Shown piece after piece: positions 56,101-64,000 of a DNA stretch of 64,000 bases (its first letter is position 1; each line of letters opens with the position of its first letter). This DNA is from Erwinia rhapontici. Its GTDB lineage: Bacteria > Pseudomonadota > Gammaproteobacteria > Enterobacterales > Enterobacteriaceae. Made by a program: the position numbers and the translations under genes. Location: assembly GCF_012271765.1 (NCBI RefSeq), contig NZ_VRKO01000016.1:795666-859665 (forward strand), in the 5' to 3' direction. The notes under the pieces were generated by a model. It had not been told where the DNA came from, did not search any database, and saw nothing but the letters and a program-made list of their open reading frames with translations.

Positions 56101-57431
56101 TCAAAAAATCGGCACGGTTACTGCTGGTAGATGATGACCCCAGCCTGCTGAAACTGCTGGGGATGCGTCTGAGCAGTGAAGGGTTCAGCGTTACTACCGC
56201 TGAAAGTGGTCCGGACGCGCTGCGCGTGCTTAACCGCGATACGCTTGATCTGGTGATCAGCGATCTGCGTATGGACGAAATGGACGGTATGGCGCTGTTC
56301 GCTGAAATCCAGAAGCTCCAGCCAGGCATGCCGGTCATTATTCTTACCGCCCACGGTTCCATTCCGGATGCCGTGGCGGCAACTCAGCAGGGCGTATTCA
56401 GTTTCCTGACTAAACCGGTCGATCGTGATGCGCTGTATAAAGCGATAGATGATGCCCTGGTCCATCGGGCGCCGACCAGCGATGAAGCCTGGCGCGAAAG
56501 CATTGTCACCCGTAGCCCGCTGATGCTGCGCCTGCTGGAGCAGGCGCGCATGGTGGCGCAGTCGGATGTCAGTGTACTGATTAACGGACAGAGCGGAACT
56601 GGCAAAGAAGTGCTGGCGCAGGCTATCCACGCGGCCAGCCCGCGTGCAGGTAAAGCCTTTATCGCTATTAACTGCGGCGCGTTACCGGAACAACTGCTGG
56701 AATCAGAACTGTTTGGTCATGCGAAAGGGGCCTTTACCGGTGCCGTCAGCAGTCGTGAAGGGCTGTTTCAGGCCGCAGAGGGCGGCACGCTGTTCCTCGA
56801 TGAAATTGGTGACATGCCGCAGGCGTTGCAGGTGAAATTGCTGCGCGTCTTGCAGGAGCGTAAGGTACGCCCGCTTGGCAGTAACCGCGACCTCGACATT
56901 GATGTGCGTATTGTCTCTGCCACCCATCGCGATCTGCCAAAAGCGATGGAAAAGAAAGAGTTTCGCGAAGATCTGTTTTATCGTCTTAACGTGGTGAATC
57001 TGAAGATCCCTGCACTGCATGAGCGGGCAGAAGATATTCCCCTGCTGGCCAATCATCTGTTGAAGCAGTCGGCTGAACGGCACAAACCTTTTGTACGTAG
57101 CTTTTCCACCGATGCCATGCGACGTCTGATTGCCGCTGCCTGGCCGGGCAACGTCAGGCAACTGGTGAATGTGATTGAACAGTGTGTCGCGCTGACCTCC
57201 GCGCCAGTGATTGGAGAGGCGCTGGTGGAACAGGCGCTGGCAGGAGAAAATACCGCGCTGCCTACTTTTGCTGAAGCCCGCAACCAGTTTGAACTCAATT
57301 ATCTGCGTAAATTGTTGCAAATGACCAAAGGCAATGTGACTAACGCGGCAAGGCTGGCGGGGCGTAACCGTACTGAGTTCTATAAACTGTTATCGCGTCA
57401 TGAGTTGGATGCTGCCGATTTTAAAGAATAA
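56097..57431 (+). CDS. glrR: Sigma-54 response regulator GlrR
   Basis: A 444-residue NtrC-type regulator, the E. coli length. The receiver has Asp56 (LVISDLRMD) and Lys106-like T-K-P. The AAA+ domain has Walker A GQSGTGKE (164-171), the sigma-54 loop GAFTGA (211-216) and GTLFLDEIGDMP. The C-terminus is a Fis-like helix-turn-helix (NVTNAARLAGRNRTEFYKLL). It activates the sigma-54 promoter of glmY upstream. It overlaps qseG (ATGA). Confidence 0.96.
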   Translation: MIKKSARLLLVDDDPSLLKLLGMRLSSEGFSVTTAESGPDALRVLNRDTLDLVISDLRMDEMDGMALFAEIQKLQPGMPVIILTAHGSIPDAVAATQQGVFSFLTKPVDRDALYKAIDDALVHRAPTSDEAWRESIVTRSPLMLRLLEQARMVAQSDVSVLINGQSGTGKEVLAQAIHAASPRAGKAFIAINCGALPEQLLESELFGHAKGAFTGAVSSREGLFQAAEGGTLFLDEIGDMPQALQVKLLRVLQERKVRPLGSNRDLDIDVRIVSATHRDLPKAMEKKEFREDLFYRLNVVNLKIPALHERAEDIPLLANHLLKQSAERHKPFVRSFSTDAMRRLIAAAWPGNVRQLVNVIEQCVALTSAPVIGEALVEQALAGENTALPTFAEARNQFELNYLRKLLQMTKGNVTNAARLAGRNRTEFYKLLSRHELDAADFKE

Positions 57432-57568
57432 TTTTCACTGCGGTAACGCTGCCTGATTATGGTAGTTTAGCTGCCTGAAAAGAGACGGACGTCCGGTATA
57501 CCTCAGACATGTTCGGTCTGCTGCCCGTACGCAGGCAGGCTGAGCGTAACGGGTATATAGTTAACTGA

Positions 57569-57946
<378 letters not shown>

Positions 57947-57965
57947 TTGTCGTTTTCGGGGTCCC

Positions 57966-58001
57966 AACGGGCTGACCGCATTGCGCGGCCAGCCCGTTTG
58001 C
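57966..58001. terminator. Bidirectional terminator between glnB and hmp
   Basis: AACGGGCTG (57966-57974) pairs with CAGCCCGTT (57990-57998). TTGCTTTT follows on the plus strand. On the minus strand the same stem lies just past the hmp stop, so it can serve both genes, although the minus-strand T run is poor. Confidence 0.65.
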
Positions 58002-58003
58002 TT

Positions 58004-59188
58004 TTATAACGCTTTATGCGGCCCGAACACTTCGTAGTGGATGTGCTCTTTTTTAACCCCTAACTCTAGCAGCCCCTTTTCTTCCGCTTCCATAAAGGCC
58101 AGTGGGCCGCAGAGATAATAGTGCATTGCCGGATCGCTGACGCGTGATTCCAGCGGCAGCAAGTTCATCAGCCCACGCTGGTGATATTTCCCTTCATCCT
58201 GCGCCTGCGGATGGTTGTACCAGATGTGTTGCCAGAACTGCGGCAACTGCGCCCCCAGCGCGGTCACTTCCTCAGCGAAAGCATGGGTTGCGCCATTCTC
58301 GGTGGCGTGCAGCCACTGTACTGTGGCGGGATGTTTATCTTTCGCCAGCTGGTTTAGCATCGCCAGCATCGGCGTCAGGCCGACACCACCCGACATCAGT
58401 GTCACCGGCGTCTCAGCCGTGATATCAAGGAAGAAATCCCCGGCAGGGGGGGCCAGATGAACGCGCTGGCCGGGCTGCTGCTGATGCAGCCAGCTGGACA
58501 TCACACCGCCTTCATCATGGCGCACGGCAATACGATAGTCACGACCGTTGGGCGTGCGCGTCAGGGAATACTGGCGAATCTCCTGATTCTCAAAACCCGG
58601 GTCTTTCACCCATACCGCCAGATACTGCCCGGCTTTATAATCTGCGACCGGTTGGCCATCGACGGGAGTCAGGATAAAACTTTTGATCACGGAACTCTGC
58701 GGGACGATCTCGCTGATAACAAATTCACGATGGCCACCGCGCCAGCCGCCGACTTTTTCTTCGGTTTCTTCATAAATCTGCTCCTCACGCTGTACAAAAA
58801 TTCCGGCCAGTACGCCGTAGGCTTTGCCCCATGCTGCCAGCACCTCTTCACCCGGATGCAGCATTTCATCAATACTCGCCAGCAAGTGCTCACCGACGAT
58901 CGGATAGTGATCGGGACGAATAGCGAAACTGGTGTGTTTCTGCGCAATTTTCTCTACGGCAGGGCCCAGCGCGGCGAGGTTATCCAGATTGCTGGCGTAG
59001 GCGCAGATGGCATTAAACAGCGCTTCCGGCTGATTACCTGTGCTCTGGTTGCTCATATTAAAGATGTCTTTCAGCTCAGGGTTGTGGGCAAACATCCGCT
59101 GATAGAAATGCGAGGTCAGGCGAGGGCCGAGTGCAGCAACGGCGGGGATAGTAGATTTGACGATGGCAATGGTTTGGCTGTCCAGCAT
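58004..59188 (-). CDS. hmp: Flavohaemoglobin, nitric oxide dioxygenase
   Basis: A 394-residue protein. The globin domain (1-140) has the proximal His (about 85, in [19 protein letters not shown]). The FAD domain has RQYSLT, and the NAD domain [11 protein letters not shown] and [10 protein letters not shown]. It oxidises NO to nitrate with O2 and NADH. ATG 59188 has AAGGAG upstream. It diverges from glyA, and an NsrR dyad lies in the gap. Confidence 0.96.
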   Translation of the reverse strand: MLDSQTIAIVKSTIPAVAALGPRLTSHFYQRMFAHNPELKDIFNMSNQSTGNQPEALFNAICAYASNLDNLAALGPAVEKIAQKHTSFAIRPDHYPIVGEHLLASIDEMLHPGEEVLAAWGKAYGVLAGIFVQREEQIYEETEEKVGGWRGGHREFVISEIVPQSSVIKSFILTPVDGQPVADYKAGQYLAVWVKDPGFENQEIRQYSLTRTPNGRDYRIAVRHDEGGVMSSWLHQQQPGQRVHLAPPAGDFFLDITAETPVTLMSGGVGLTPMLAMLNQLAKDKHPATVQWLHATENGATHAFAEEVTALGAQLPQFWQHIWYNHPQAQDEGKYHQRGLMNLLPLESRVSDPAMHYYLCGPLAFMEAEEKGLLELGVKKEHIHYEVFGPHKAL

Positions 59189-59212
59189 GGTGTGCTCCTT
59201 AGCAAGAAATTA

Positions 59213-59235
59213 AACATGTATTTAAAATGCATGTT
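59213..59235 (-). promoter_or_regulatory. NsrR operator before hmp
   Basis: A 23-base imperfect dyad AACATGTATTT-A-AAATGCATGTT. The halves fit the NsrR consensus seen before E. coli hmp (AAGATGCATTT and inverse). It lies 24 bases upstream of the hmp start. NO-relieved repression is inferred. Confidence 0.82.
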
Positions 59236-59392
59236 ATTCGCAACATACTCCGCTGTAAATACACCTTTAGAGTGAGAGGGTATTTTTCCGCACGCGATGT
59301 ACGGTCTTGTTGAAAAAACAGCATCTGGCAGATGAGGAGAATTCCTTATCCGGGACTTGCAAAGAACAGTAACTAACCCTTGCCACACCTGA

Positions 59393-59408
59393 AGCCAATC
59401 GTTTGCGT
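59393..59408 (+). promoter_or_regulatory. PurR-like box before glyA
   Basis: AGCCAATCGTTTGCGT matches the PurR consensus in its right half (CGTTTGCGT) and partly in the left. E. coli glyA is repressed by PurR. The remaining gap (59236-59520) holds no gene; MetR-type dyads were looked for and not clearly found. Confidence 0.65.
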
Positions 59409-59520
59409 AAAAAGGCAGTGGTTAAGCTATTCAACAGGTGCATAAACAGTTTAAACTATTGCCCATCGCTCCCCAGCGGGGGCATTCATTATTGCAAGTC
59501 AGTTGAGTCAGGAGATGCAA

Positions 59521-60774
59521 ATGTTAAAACGTGAAATGAACATTGCCGATTACGATGCCGATTTATGGCAGGCGATGGAGCAGGAGAAAGTGCGCCAGGA
59601 AGAGCACATCGAGCTGATTGCTTCAGAGAATTACACCAGCCCACGTGTTATGCAGGCTCAGGGATCTCAGCTGACGAACAAGTACGCTGAAGGTTACCCG
59701 GGCAAGCGCTACTACGGTGGTTGTGAGTACGTGGATATCGTTGAGCAGCTGGCTATCGACCGTGCTAAAGCCCTGTTTGGTGCAGACTACGCCAATGTGC
59801 AGCCACACTCCGGTTCCCAGGCTAACTTCGCGGTATACACTGCGCTGCTGCAGCCGGGCGATACCATTCTGGGTATGAACCTGGCACACGGCGGTCACCT
59901 GACTCACGGTTCCCCGGTTAACCTGTCTGGTAAGCTGTATAACGTCATCCCTTACGGCATCGACGAGACCGGCCAGATTGATTACAACGAACTGGCTGAA
60001 CTGGCGAAAAAGCACCAGCCAAAAATGATCGTTGGTGGTTTCTCTGCTTACTCTGGCGTGTGCGACTGGGCAAAAATGCGCGAAATCGCAGATACCGTTG
60101 GCGCTTACCTGTTCGTTGATATGGCGCACGTGGCGGGTCTGATTGCGGCTGACGTGTACCCTAACCCGGTACCTCATGCGCACATCGTGACCTCCACCAC
60201 GCACAAAACCCTGGCAGGCCCACGTGGCGGCCTGATCCTCGCGGCTGGCGGTGACGAAGACCTGTACAAAAAACTGAACTCTGCTGTCTTCCCTGGTGGC
60301 CAGGGTGGCCCGTTAATGCACGTTATCGCGGGTAAAGCGGTTGCCTTCAAAGAAGCGATGGAACCTGAGTTCAAAACCTACCAGCAGCAAGTGGCTAAAA
60401 ACGCTAAAGCAATGGTGGAAGTGTTCCTGGCACGCGGCTACAACGTGGTTTCTGGCGGTACGCATAACCACCTGTTCCTGCTGGACCTGGTAGACAAAAA
60501 CCTGACCGGTAAAGAAGCTGACGCAGCCCTGGGCCGTGCCAACATTACCGTGAACAAAAACAGCGTGCCTAACGATCCGAAAAGCCCGTTTGTGACTTCA
60601 GGTATTCGTATCGGTTCCCCGGCTGTCACCCGTCGTGGTTTTAAAGAAGCAGAAGTGCGCGAACTGGCAGGCTGGATCAGCGATATTCTCGACAATATCA
60701 ATGATGAAGGCGTGAGCGAGCGTGTGAAGAAGCAGGTGCTGGAAATCTGTGCACGCTTCCCTGTATATGCATAA
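59521..60774 (+). CDS. glyA: Serine hydroxymethyltransferase
   Basis: A 417-residue PLP enzyme, the E. coli length. The PLP lysine is Lys229 in [13 protein letters not shown]. It converts serine and tetrahydrofolate to glycine and 5,10-methylene-THF, the main one-carbon source. ATG 59521 ([12 protein letters not shown]) with AGGAG six bases before is the conserved start; an in-frame ATG at 59503 is not used in relatives. Confidence 0.97.
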   Translation: MLKREMNIADYDADLWQAMEQEKVRQEEHIELIASENYTSPRVMQAQGSQLTNKYAEGYPGKRYYGGCEYVDIVEQLAIDRAKALFGADYANVQPHSGSQANFAVYTALLQPGDTILGMNLAHGGHLTHGSPVNLSGKLYNVIPYGIDETGQIDYNELAELAKKHQPKMIVGGFSAYSGVCDWAKMREIADTVGAYLFVDMAHVAGLIAADVYPNPVPHAHIVTSTTHKTLAGPRGGLILAAGGDEDLYKKLNSAVFPGGQGGPLMHVIAGKAVAFKEAMEPEFKTYQQQVAKNAKAMVEVFLARGYNVVSGGTHNHLFLLDLVDKNLTGKEADAALGRANITVNKNSVPNDPKSPFVTSGIRIGSPAVTRRGFKEAEVRELAGWISDILDNINDEGVSERVKKQVLEICARFPVYA

Positions 60775-60815
60775 ATCCGTCCTTACCTCCTGATTTAATG
60801 GGAGCCTGAGTACAG

Positions 60816-60849
60816 ATAGCGGGACACGAAAGTGTCCCGCTATTTTTTT
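60816..60849 (+). terminator. glyA terminator
   Basis: A 12-pair perfect stem ATAGCGGGACAC/GTGTCCCGCTAT with GAAA tetraloop, followed by seven T residues. Confidence 0.95.
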
Positions 60850-60895
60850 ATCCTGTGCGGCGGTGTACATTAGCCTCCACTTTGTCGGAGGGAAA

Positions 60896-62032
60896 ATGAC
60901 GATACGTTCCACGTACTGGCTTGGACTGAGCTACTTCACCTATTTCTTCGCCTATGGCGTCTATTTACCGTTCTGGGGCGTCTGGCTAAAAGACAGCGGC
61001 CTGCAACCGGAAAAAATCGGCCTGCTGCTGGGCTGCGGCATGATTGCCCGCTTTGCCGGTAGCCTGCTTATCGCCTCACGCGTCACTAACCCTTCACGAC
61101 TGATTAGCGTCCTGCGCCTGCTGGCTTCGCTGACGCTGTTATTTGCGCTGGGCTTCTGGGCAGGTTCCCAGTGGGTGTGGCTGCTGCTGGTGATGGTCGG
61201 ATTCAATCTGTTCTTCTCACCGCTGGTGCCGTTGAGCGATGCGCTGGCCGCAACCTGGCAGCGACAGATCGCCCTGCCTTACGGTCCGGTGCGGTTGTGG
61301 GGTTCCCTGGCGTTTGTGATCAGCTCGGCGCTTACCGGTGTGCTGGTGACACATTTTTCCTATCACGCCATCCTGATGCTGCTGTGTGTGGGATGCGGGG
61401 CGATGATTGCAGGTATGATGCTACGCCCGGCGGTGATGCCGCAGGGGATGGAAAAACAAACCGAACATAGCGGATGGGCGCAGTGGAAGCAGATGCTCAG
61501 TGAAACCGCCGTCTGGCGCTTCCTGCTATGCGTGACGCTGATGCAGGGGGCGCATGCCGCCTACTACGGCTTCAGTGCCATTTACTGGCAGGAAGCAGGC
61601 TACTCGTCGAGCATTGTGGGCTATTTATGGTCGCTGGGCGTCGTGGCTGAAATCGTGGTGTTTGCCGCCAGCAACCGACTGTTCCGCCGCTGGAGCGCAC
61701 GCGATCTGCTGTTGCTGTCCTGTGTCTGTGCTGTTTTACGCTGGAGTATGATGGCGTCGTCCACGGAACTGGGTTGGCTTGTCGTTGCACAAATTCTGCA
61801 CTGTGGCAGTTTCACTATTTGTCATCTGGCGGCTATGCGCTTTATCGCTGCCCGCGACGGGAGCGAGGTGATCCGCCTGCAGTCAGTCTATTCCGCACTG
61901 GCAATGGGTGGTGGCATTGCTCTGATGACCATGGTGTGTGGTGTGCTGTTCCAGCACCTGCAAGGCGGCGTGTTCTGGGTGATGGCACTGCTGGTTGTGC
62001 CAGTGCTGTTCCTGCGGCCAAAAGTGACCTGA
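60896..62032 (+). CDS. hcaT: MFS transporter HcaT (phenylpropionate permease family)
   Basis: A 378-residue permease with 12 predicted spans, closely similar to E. coli HcaT (WLGLSYFTYFFAYGVYLPFWGVWLK; GFSAIYWQEAGYS; LHCGSFTICHLAAMRFIAARDGSEVIRLQ). It is proposed to import 3-phenylpropionate. The hca catabolic genes are not in this window, so the substrate here is uncertain. ATG 60896 has GGAGG upstream; the ATG at 60863 gives an unlikely extension. Confidence 0.9.
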   Translation: MTIRSTYWLGLSYFTYFFAYGVYLPFWGVWLKDSGLQPEKIGLLLGCGMIARFAGSLLIASRVTNPSRLISVLRLLASLTLLFALGFWAGSQWVWLLLVMVGFNLFFSPLVPLSDALAATWQRQIALPYGPVRLWGSLAFVISSALTGVLVTHFSYHAILMLLCVGCGAMIAGMMLRPAVMPQGMEKQTEHSGWAQWKQMLSETAVWRFLLCVTLMQGAHAAYYGFSAIYWQEAGYSSSIVGYLWSLGVVAEIVVFAASNRLFRRWSARDLLLLSCVCAVLRWSMMASSTELGWLVVAQILHCGSFTICHLAAMRFIAARDGSEVIRLQSVYSALAMGGGIALMTMVCGVLFQHLQGGVFWVMALLVVPVLFLRPKVT

Positions 62033-63301
62033 TTATGACTCCAGCAGCAGGCGGATACTGCGCTGCTGGTGTTCGCCCAGCGGCAGTTCAGCATGGATCA
62101 GCGGTGGTGAGTAGAGCGGCAGCGGCGTGGCATAAGGCGTGATCACCAGCGCGATCCCTTTCGGTGCGCTGTGGCGCTGAAAGTCGGCAACATCCTGGTA
62201 CTTAATCGTCAGCGGCAGCAGCGTCAGTTCACGCAGCTGCTGCTCAACCTGCTGCTCCAGTTCGCTATCACGACCAATCAATAACAACACCTGCTTCTCT
62301 TGCAAGGCGCTTTCCTGCATCAGCCATGCGCCAAAAATAATCGCAATCAGACCCATCTCTTCATCGGTGAACTGCACGCTGTATTGTTGTTCCAGCGCGG
62401 CGATAGCCTCACGCGTAGTACGCAGCAGACGCGGGTACTGCTGGGCGATATCGTCAACCAGATTGTGATCGATGCCGATGGAAAACAGAGTACGCTCCAG
62501 CGCCTGCGCCAGATGCGTATAAAGTTGTGCGCTTAGGCCCGCGTCATTACTGAATACCATGCCAGACAACGCCTGAAAGCGCTGAATTAACAGCTCCACG
62601 GACTGGAGAAGTTGGCGTTCATGAGCGCTGAGGGTGTGTTGTCTCTGGGGAACATGCAGTTGGCTGAAGAGCAGGGCGAGTAACGCAACCTCATTAACCG
62701 CCGCCTGATAGCCGCGTTTACTCCAGCAGCGGGCAATCGCCTGTGCCAGTGAAAACTCCGGTTTACCTTCGATCCAGTGCAGTTGCTGTGCGGTAAAGTC
62801 CGGCTGGCAGTGCCAGGCGAGAGCATAGCGCAGCCAGACCTGTAAAAATTGGGTATCGCGAGCGCTGAACTCGCGGTCCAGATGAAGTGAACAATACTGG
62901 ACCAGTGCTGCCAGGTTATGCTCATCGTACAAGGCCTTATCCACTGGCAGCGTCTGAAGTTGTTGCTTAATGACGGAGGAAAAGTCGTTATGGATAAACG
63001 CCGGAGACAGCCGCAGAGCCCGCCGTAAGTTATGTAGCAGGCACAGACGCTGATCTAAATGCGTTCCACGAAGGCGCAACGCGCCCAGCTCATCCAGCTC
63101 AATGGCAAGATGGTGATAGCGCTGGATTTCCTCTGCCACCTCCGCTATATCTTGCCGGGTTACGGCGTGATCCACACCGTTAAGCTGGCAAACCGATTCC
63201 ACAGTGACGAAGGATTCAGGCAGGCAGAGCATTAAAAGCAGGTGGCAACGGCGCTGTGGACTGGAGAGGACAGACATTTCAGGTGAGTGTGTACTCATCA
63301 T
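62033..63301 (-). CDS. csiE: Stationary-phase protein CsiE (PRD-containing)
   Basis: A 422-residue protein similar to E. coli CsiE. It begins with a helix-turn-helix-like part (QRRCHLLLMLCLPES) and has two PRD-like domains (around LYTHLAQALERTLFSIGIDHNL and YSVQFTDEEMGLIAIIFGAWLM), but no PTS enzyme domain. E. coli csiE is induced in stationary phase by sigma-S and CRP; its function is unknown. Stop is adjacent to the hcaT stop, so the genes converge with no spacer. Confidence 0.9.
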   Translation of the reverse strand: MMSTHSPEMSVLSSPQRRCHLLLMLCLPESFVTVESVCQLNGVDHAVTRQDIAEVAEEIQRYHHLAIELDELGALRLRGTHLDQRLCLLHNLRRALRLSPAFIHNDFSSVIKQQLQTLPVDKALYDEHNLAALVQYCSLHLDREFSARDTQFLQVWLRYALAWHCQPDFTAQQLHWIEGKPEFSLAQAIARCWSKRGYQAAVNEVALLALLFSQLHVPQRQHTLSAHERQLLQSVELLIQRFQALSGMVFSNDAGLSAQLYTHLAQALERTLFSIGIDHNLVDDIAQQYPRLLRTTREAIAALEQQYSVQFTDEEMGLIAIIFGAWLMQESALQEKQVLLLIGRDSELEQQVEQQLRELTLLPLTIKYQDVADFQRHSAPKGIALVITPYATPLPLYSPPLIHAELPLGEHQQRSIRLLLES

Positions 63302-63436
63302 CTGTGATCCCAGTAGCGATTGATTATGCTAAGAATAGCCTTAGCCAGCCACGTTGTGGTCAATCGAGTCAGTTTTATTCAGAGCTTTTAAGACAGGTCA
63401 CAAAAATAATCGACAAAAACTGGAGTGGAGTTTAAT

Positions 63437-64000
63437 TTGTTACATTATAACAGGTGTGCAGTGGGGGCCGCAGGGCTGATAATCGTTTTGTCCCCGGTTG
63501 CCATGGCGCATCCGCACAGCTTTATCGATATGCAGACCACGCTGGTTCATCAGGGCGATCGGCTCACCGGGCTGAAAATGCGCTGGGTGATGGATGAAAT
63601 CACCTCTGCCGATCTGTTATACGATGCAGGAACGGCAAAACCGGATTCAGTGGTTTGGAAAAAACTGGCGGCAGAAGTGATGGCTAATGTGTTAGGCCAG
63701 CATTACTTCAGCGAATTCTGGCACCAGAAGCAGCCGGTGAAGTTCGATAATCTGCCGCCGGAATACCATCTTTCACGGCAGGGGCATCAGGCGGTGCTGG
63801 AGTTTATTCTGCCGCTGGCACATCCGCAGTCGCTAAAAGGCCAGCGGTATACGTTTTCCACTTTTGATCCCACTTACTTTGTAGATATGTATTACGACTC
63901 TGAAAAAGCACTGACAGTCCCGGCAGAACTGGTATCACAATGTCATTTCGAGCTGCAAACCCCCAAACCGGATGCCTCCATGCAAGCCTATGCGCTGTCA
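63437..64000 (+). CDS. DUF1007 periplasmic protein, cut by window end
   Basis: An open frame of 188 codons running off the window. It starts at TTG 63437 with GGAG six bases upstream. A signal peptide (CAVGAAGLIIVLSPVAMA) precedes HPHSFIDMQTTLVHQGDRL, the DUF1007 N-terminus with a His-x-His that may bind metal. DUF1007 genes usually stand next to NicO/RcnA-type metal exporters or importers, expected just beyond the window. In E. coli this locus (upstream of csiE) carries other genes. Confidence 0.8.
   Translation, partial: MLHYNRCAVGAAGLIIVLSPVAMAHPHSFIDMQTTLVHQGDRLTGLKMRWVMDEITSADLLYDAGTAKPDSVVWKKLAAEVMANVLGQHYFSEFWHQKQPVKFDNLPPEYHLSRQGHQAVLEFILPLAHPQSLKGQRYTFSTFDPTYFVDMYYDSEKALTVPAELVSQCHFELQTPKPDASMQAYALS

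Noticed and set aside
58457-59275. 272-codon open frame on the plus strand
   Set aside because: Antisense to hmp, which is fully conserved; no start signals.

Overview
The window comes from an enterobacterial chromosome (Enterobacteriaceae, close to the Escherichia/Salmonella/Enterobacter group). It has two halves. Positions 1 to about 35,440 are most of a lambdoid siphovirus prophage. Positions from about 35,447 to the end are core host chromosome: lepA-lepB-rnc-era-recO-pdxJ-acpS, then yfhL, murQP, pgpC, tadA, mltF, purL, glmY, glrK-qseG-glrR, glnB, hmp, glyA, hcaT and csiE. The host order and protein sequences follow Escherichia coli closely. The exceptions are a murQ-murP pair beside yfhH, an orphan glycosyltransferase between yfhH and yfhL, and a DUF1007 gene upstream of csiE.

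The prophage has standard lambdoid order, with its late end against lepA. This is the chromosomal site used by Salmonella Gifsy-1. The integrase end lies left of the window. From left to right the prophage holds: part of the leftward pL operon (a cysteine-rich partial gene, two tiny membrane proteins, a TerB-like protein and a long structured leader with a boxA); the immunity region (cI, operators of the form TTATC-N5-GATAA at both pL and pR, cro, cII); replication genes (a lambda O-type initiator with lambda-like origin iterons inside it, and a DnaB-type helicase); rusA, a small winged-helix gene, a DnaJ-zinc-finger Q antiterminator and late control signals; an adenine methyltransferase preceded by a three-way-junction RNA fold; the holin, SAR endolysin, Rz and Rz1 lysis cassette; a metallopeptidase-like gene; terminase, portal, head and connector genes; a long flexible tail with lambda-like M, L, K, I and J homologues; a tail fibre and its chaperone. 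Two genes look like morons: a small secreted protein inside the tail operon and a small lipoprotein just after the tail-tip genes.

The most unusual part is the right end of the prophage. A good LexA (SOS) box at about 34,656-34,675 precedes a two-gene overlapping operon. The first gene encodes an unrecognised 80-residue protein. The second encodes a 107-residue protein that starts with the sequence found at the N-terminus of self-cleaved UmuD (UmuD'), like HumD of phage P1, but lacks the catalytic serine segment. The prophage CI repressor carries the same LexA/UmuD-type peptidase fold with its Ser-Lys dyad intact, so the operon may link SOS to induction or to translesion synthesis.

The host half also shows readable regulation: two RNase III-type hairpins before rnc, a PurR box at purL, overlapping sigma-54/sigma-70 promoters and GlrR-type sites before the glmY small RNA, an NsrR dyad before hmp, and a PurR-like box before glyA.
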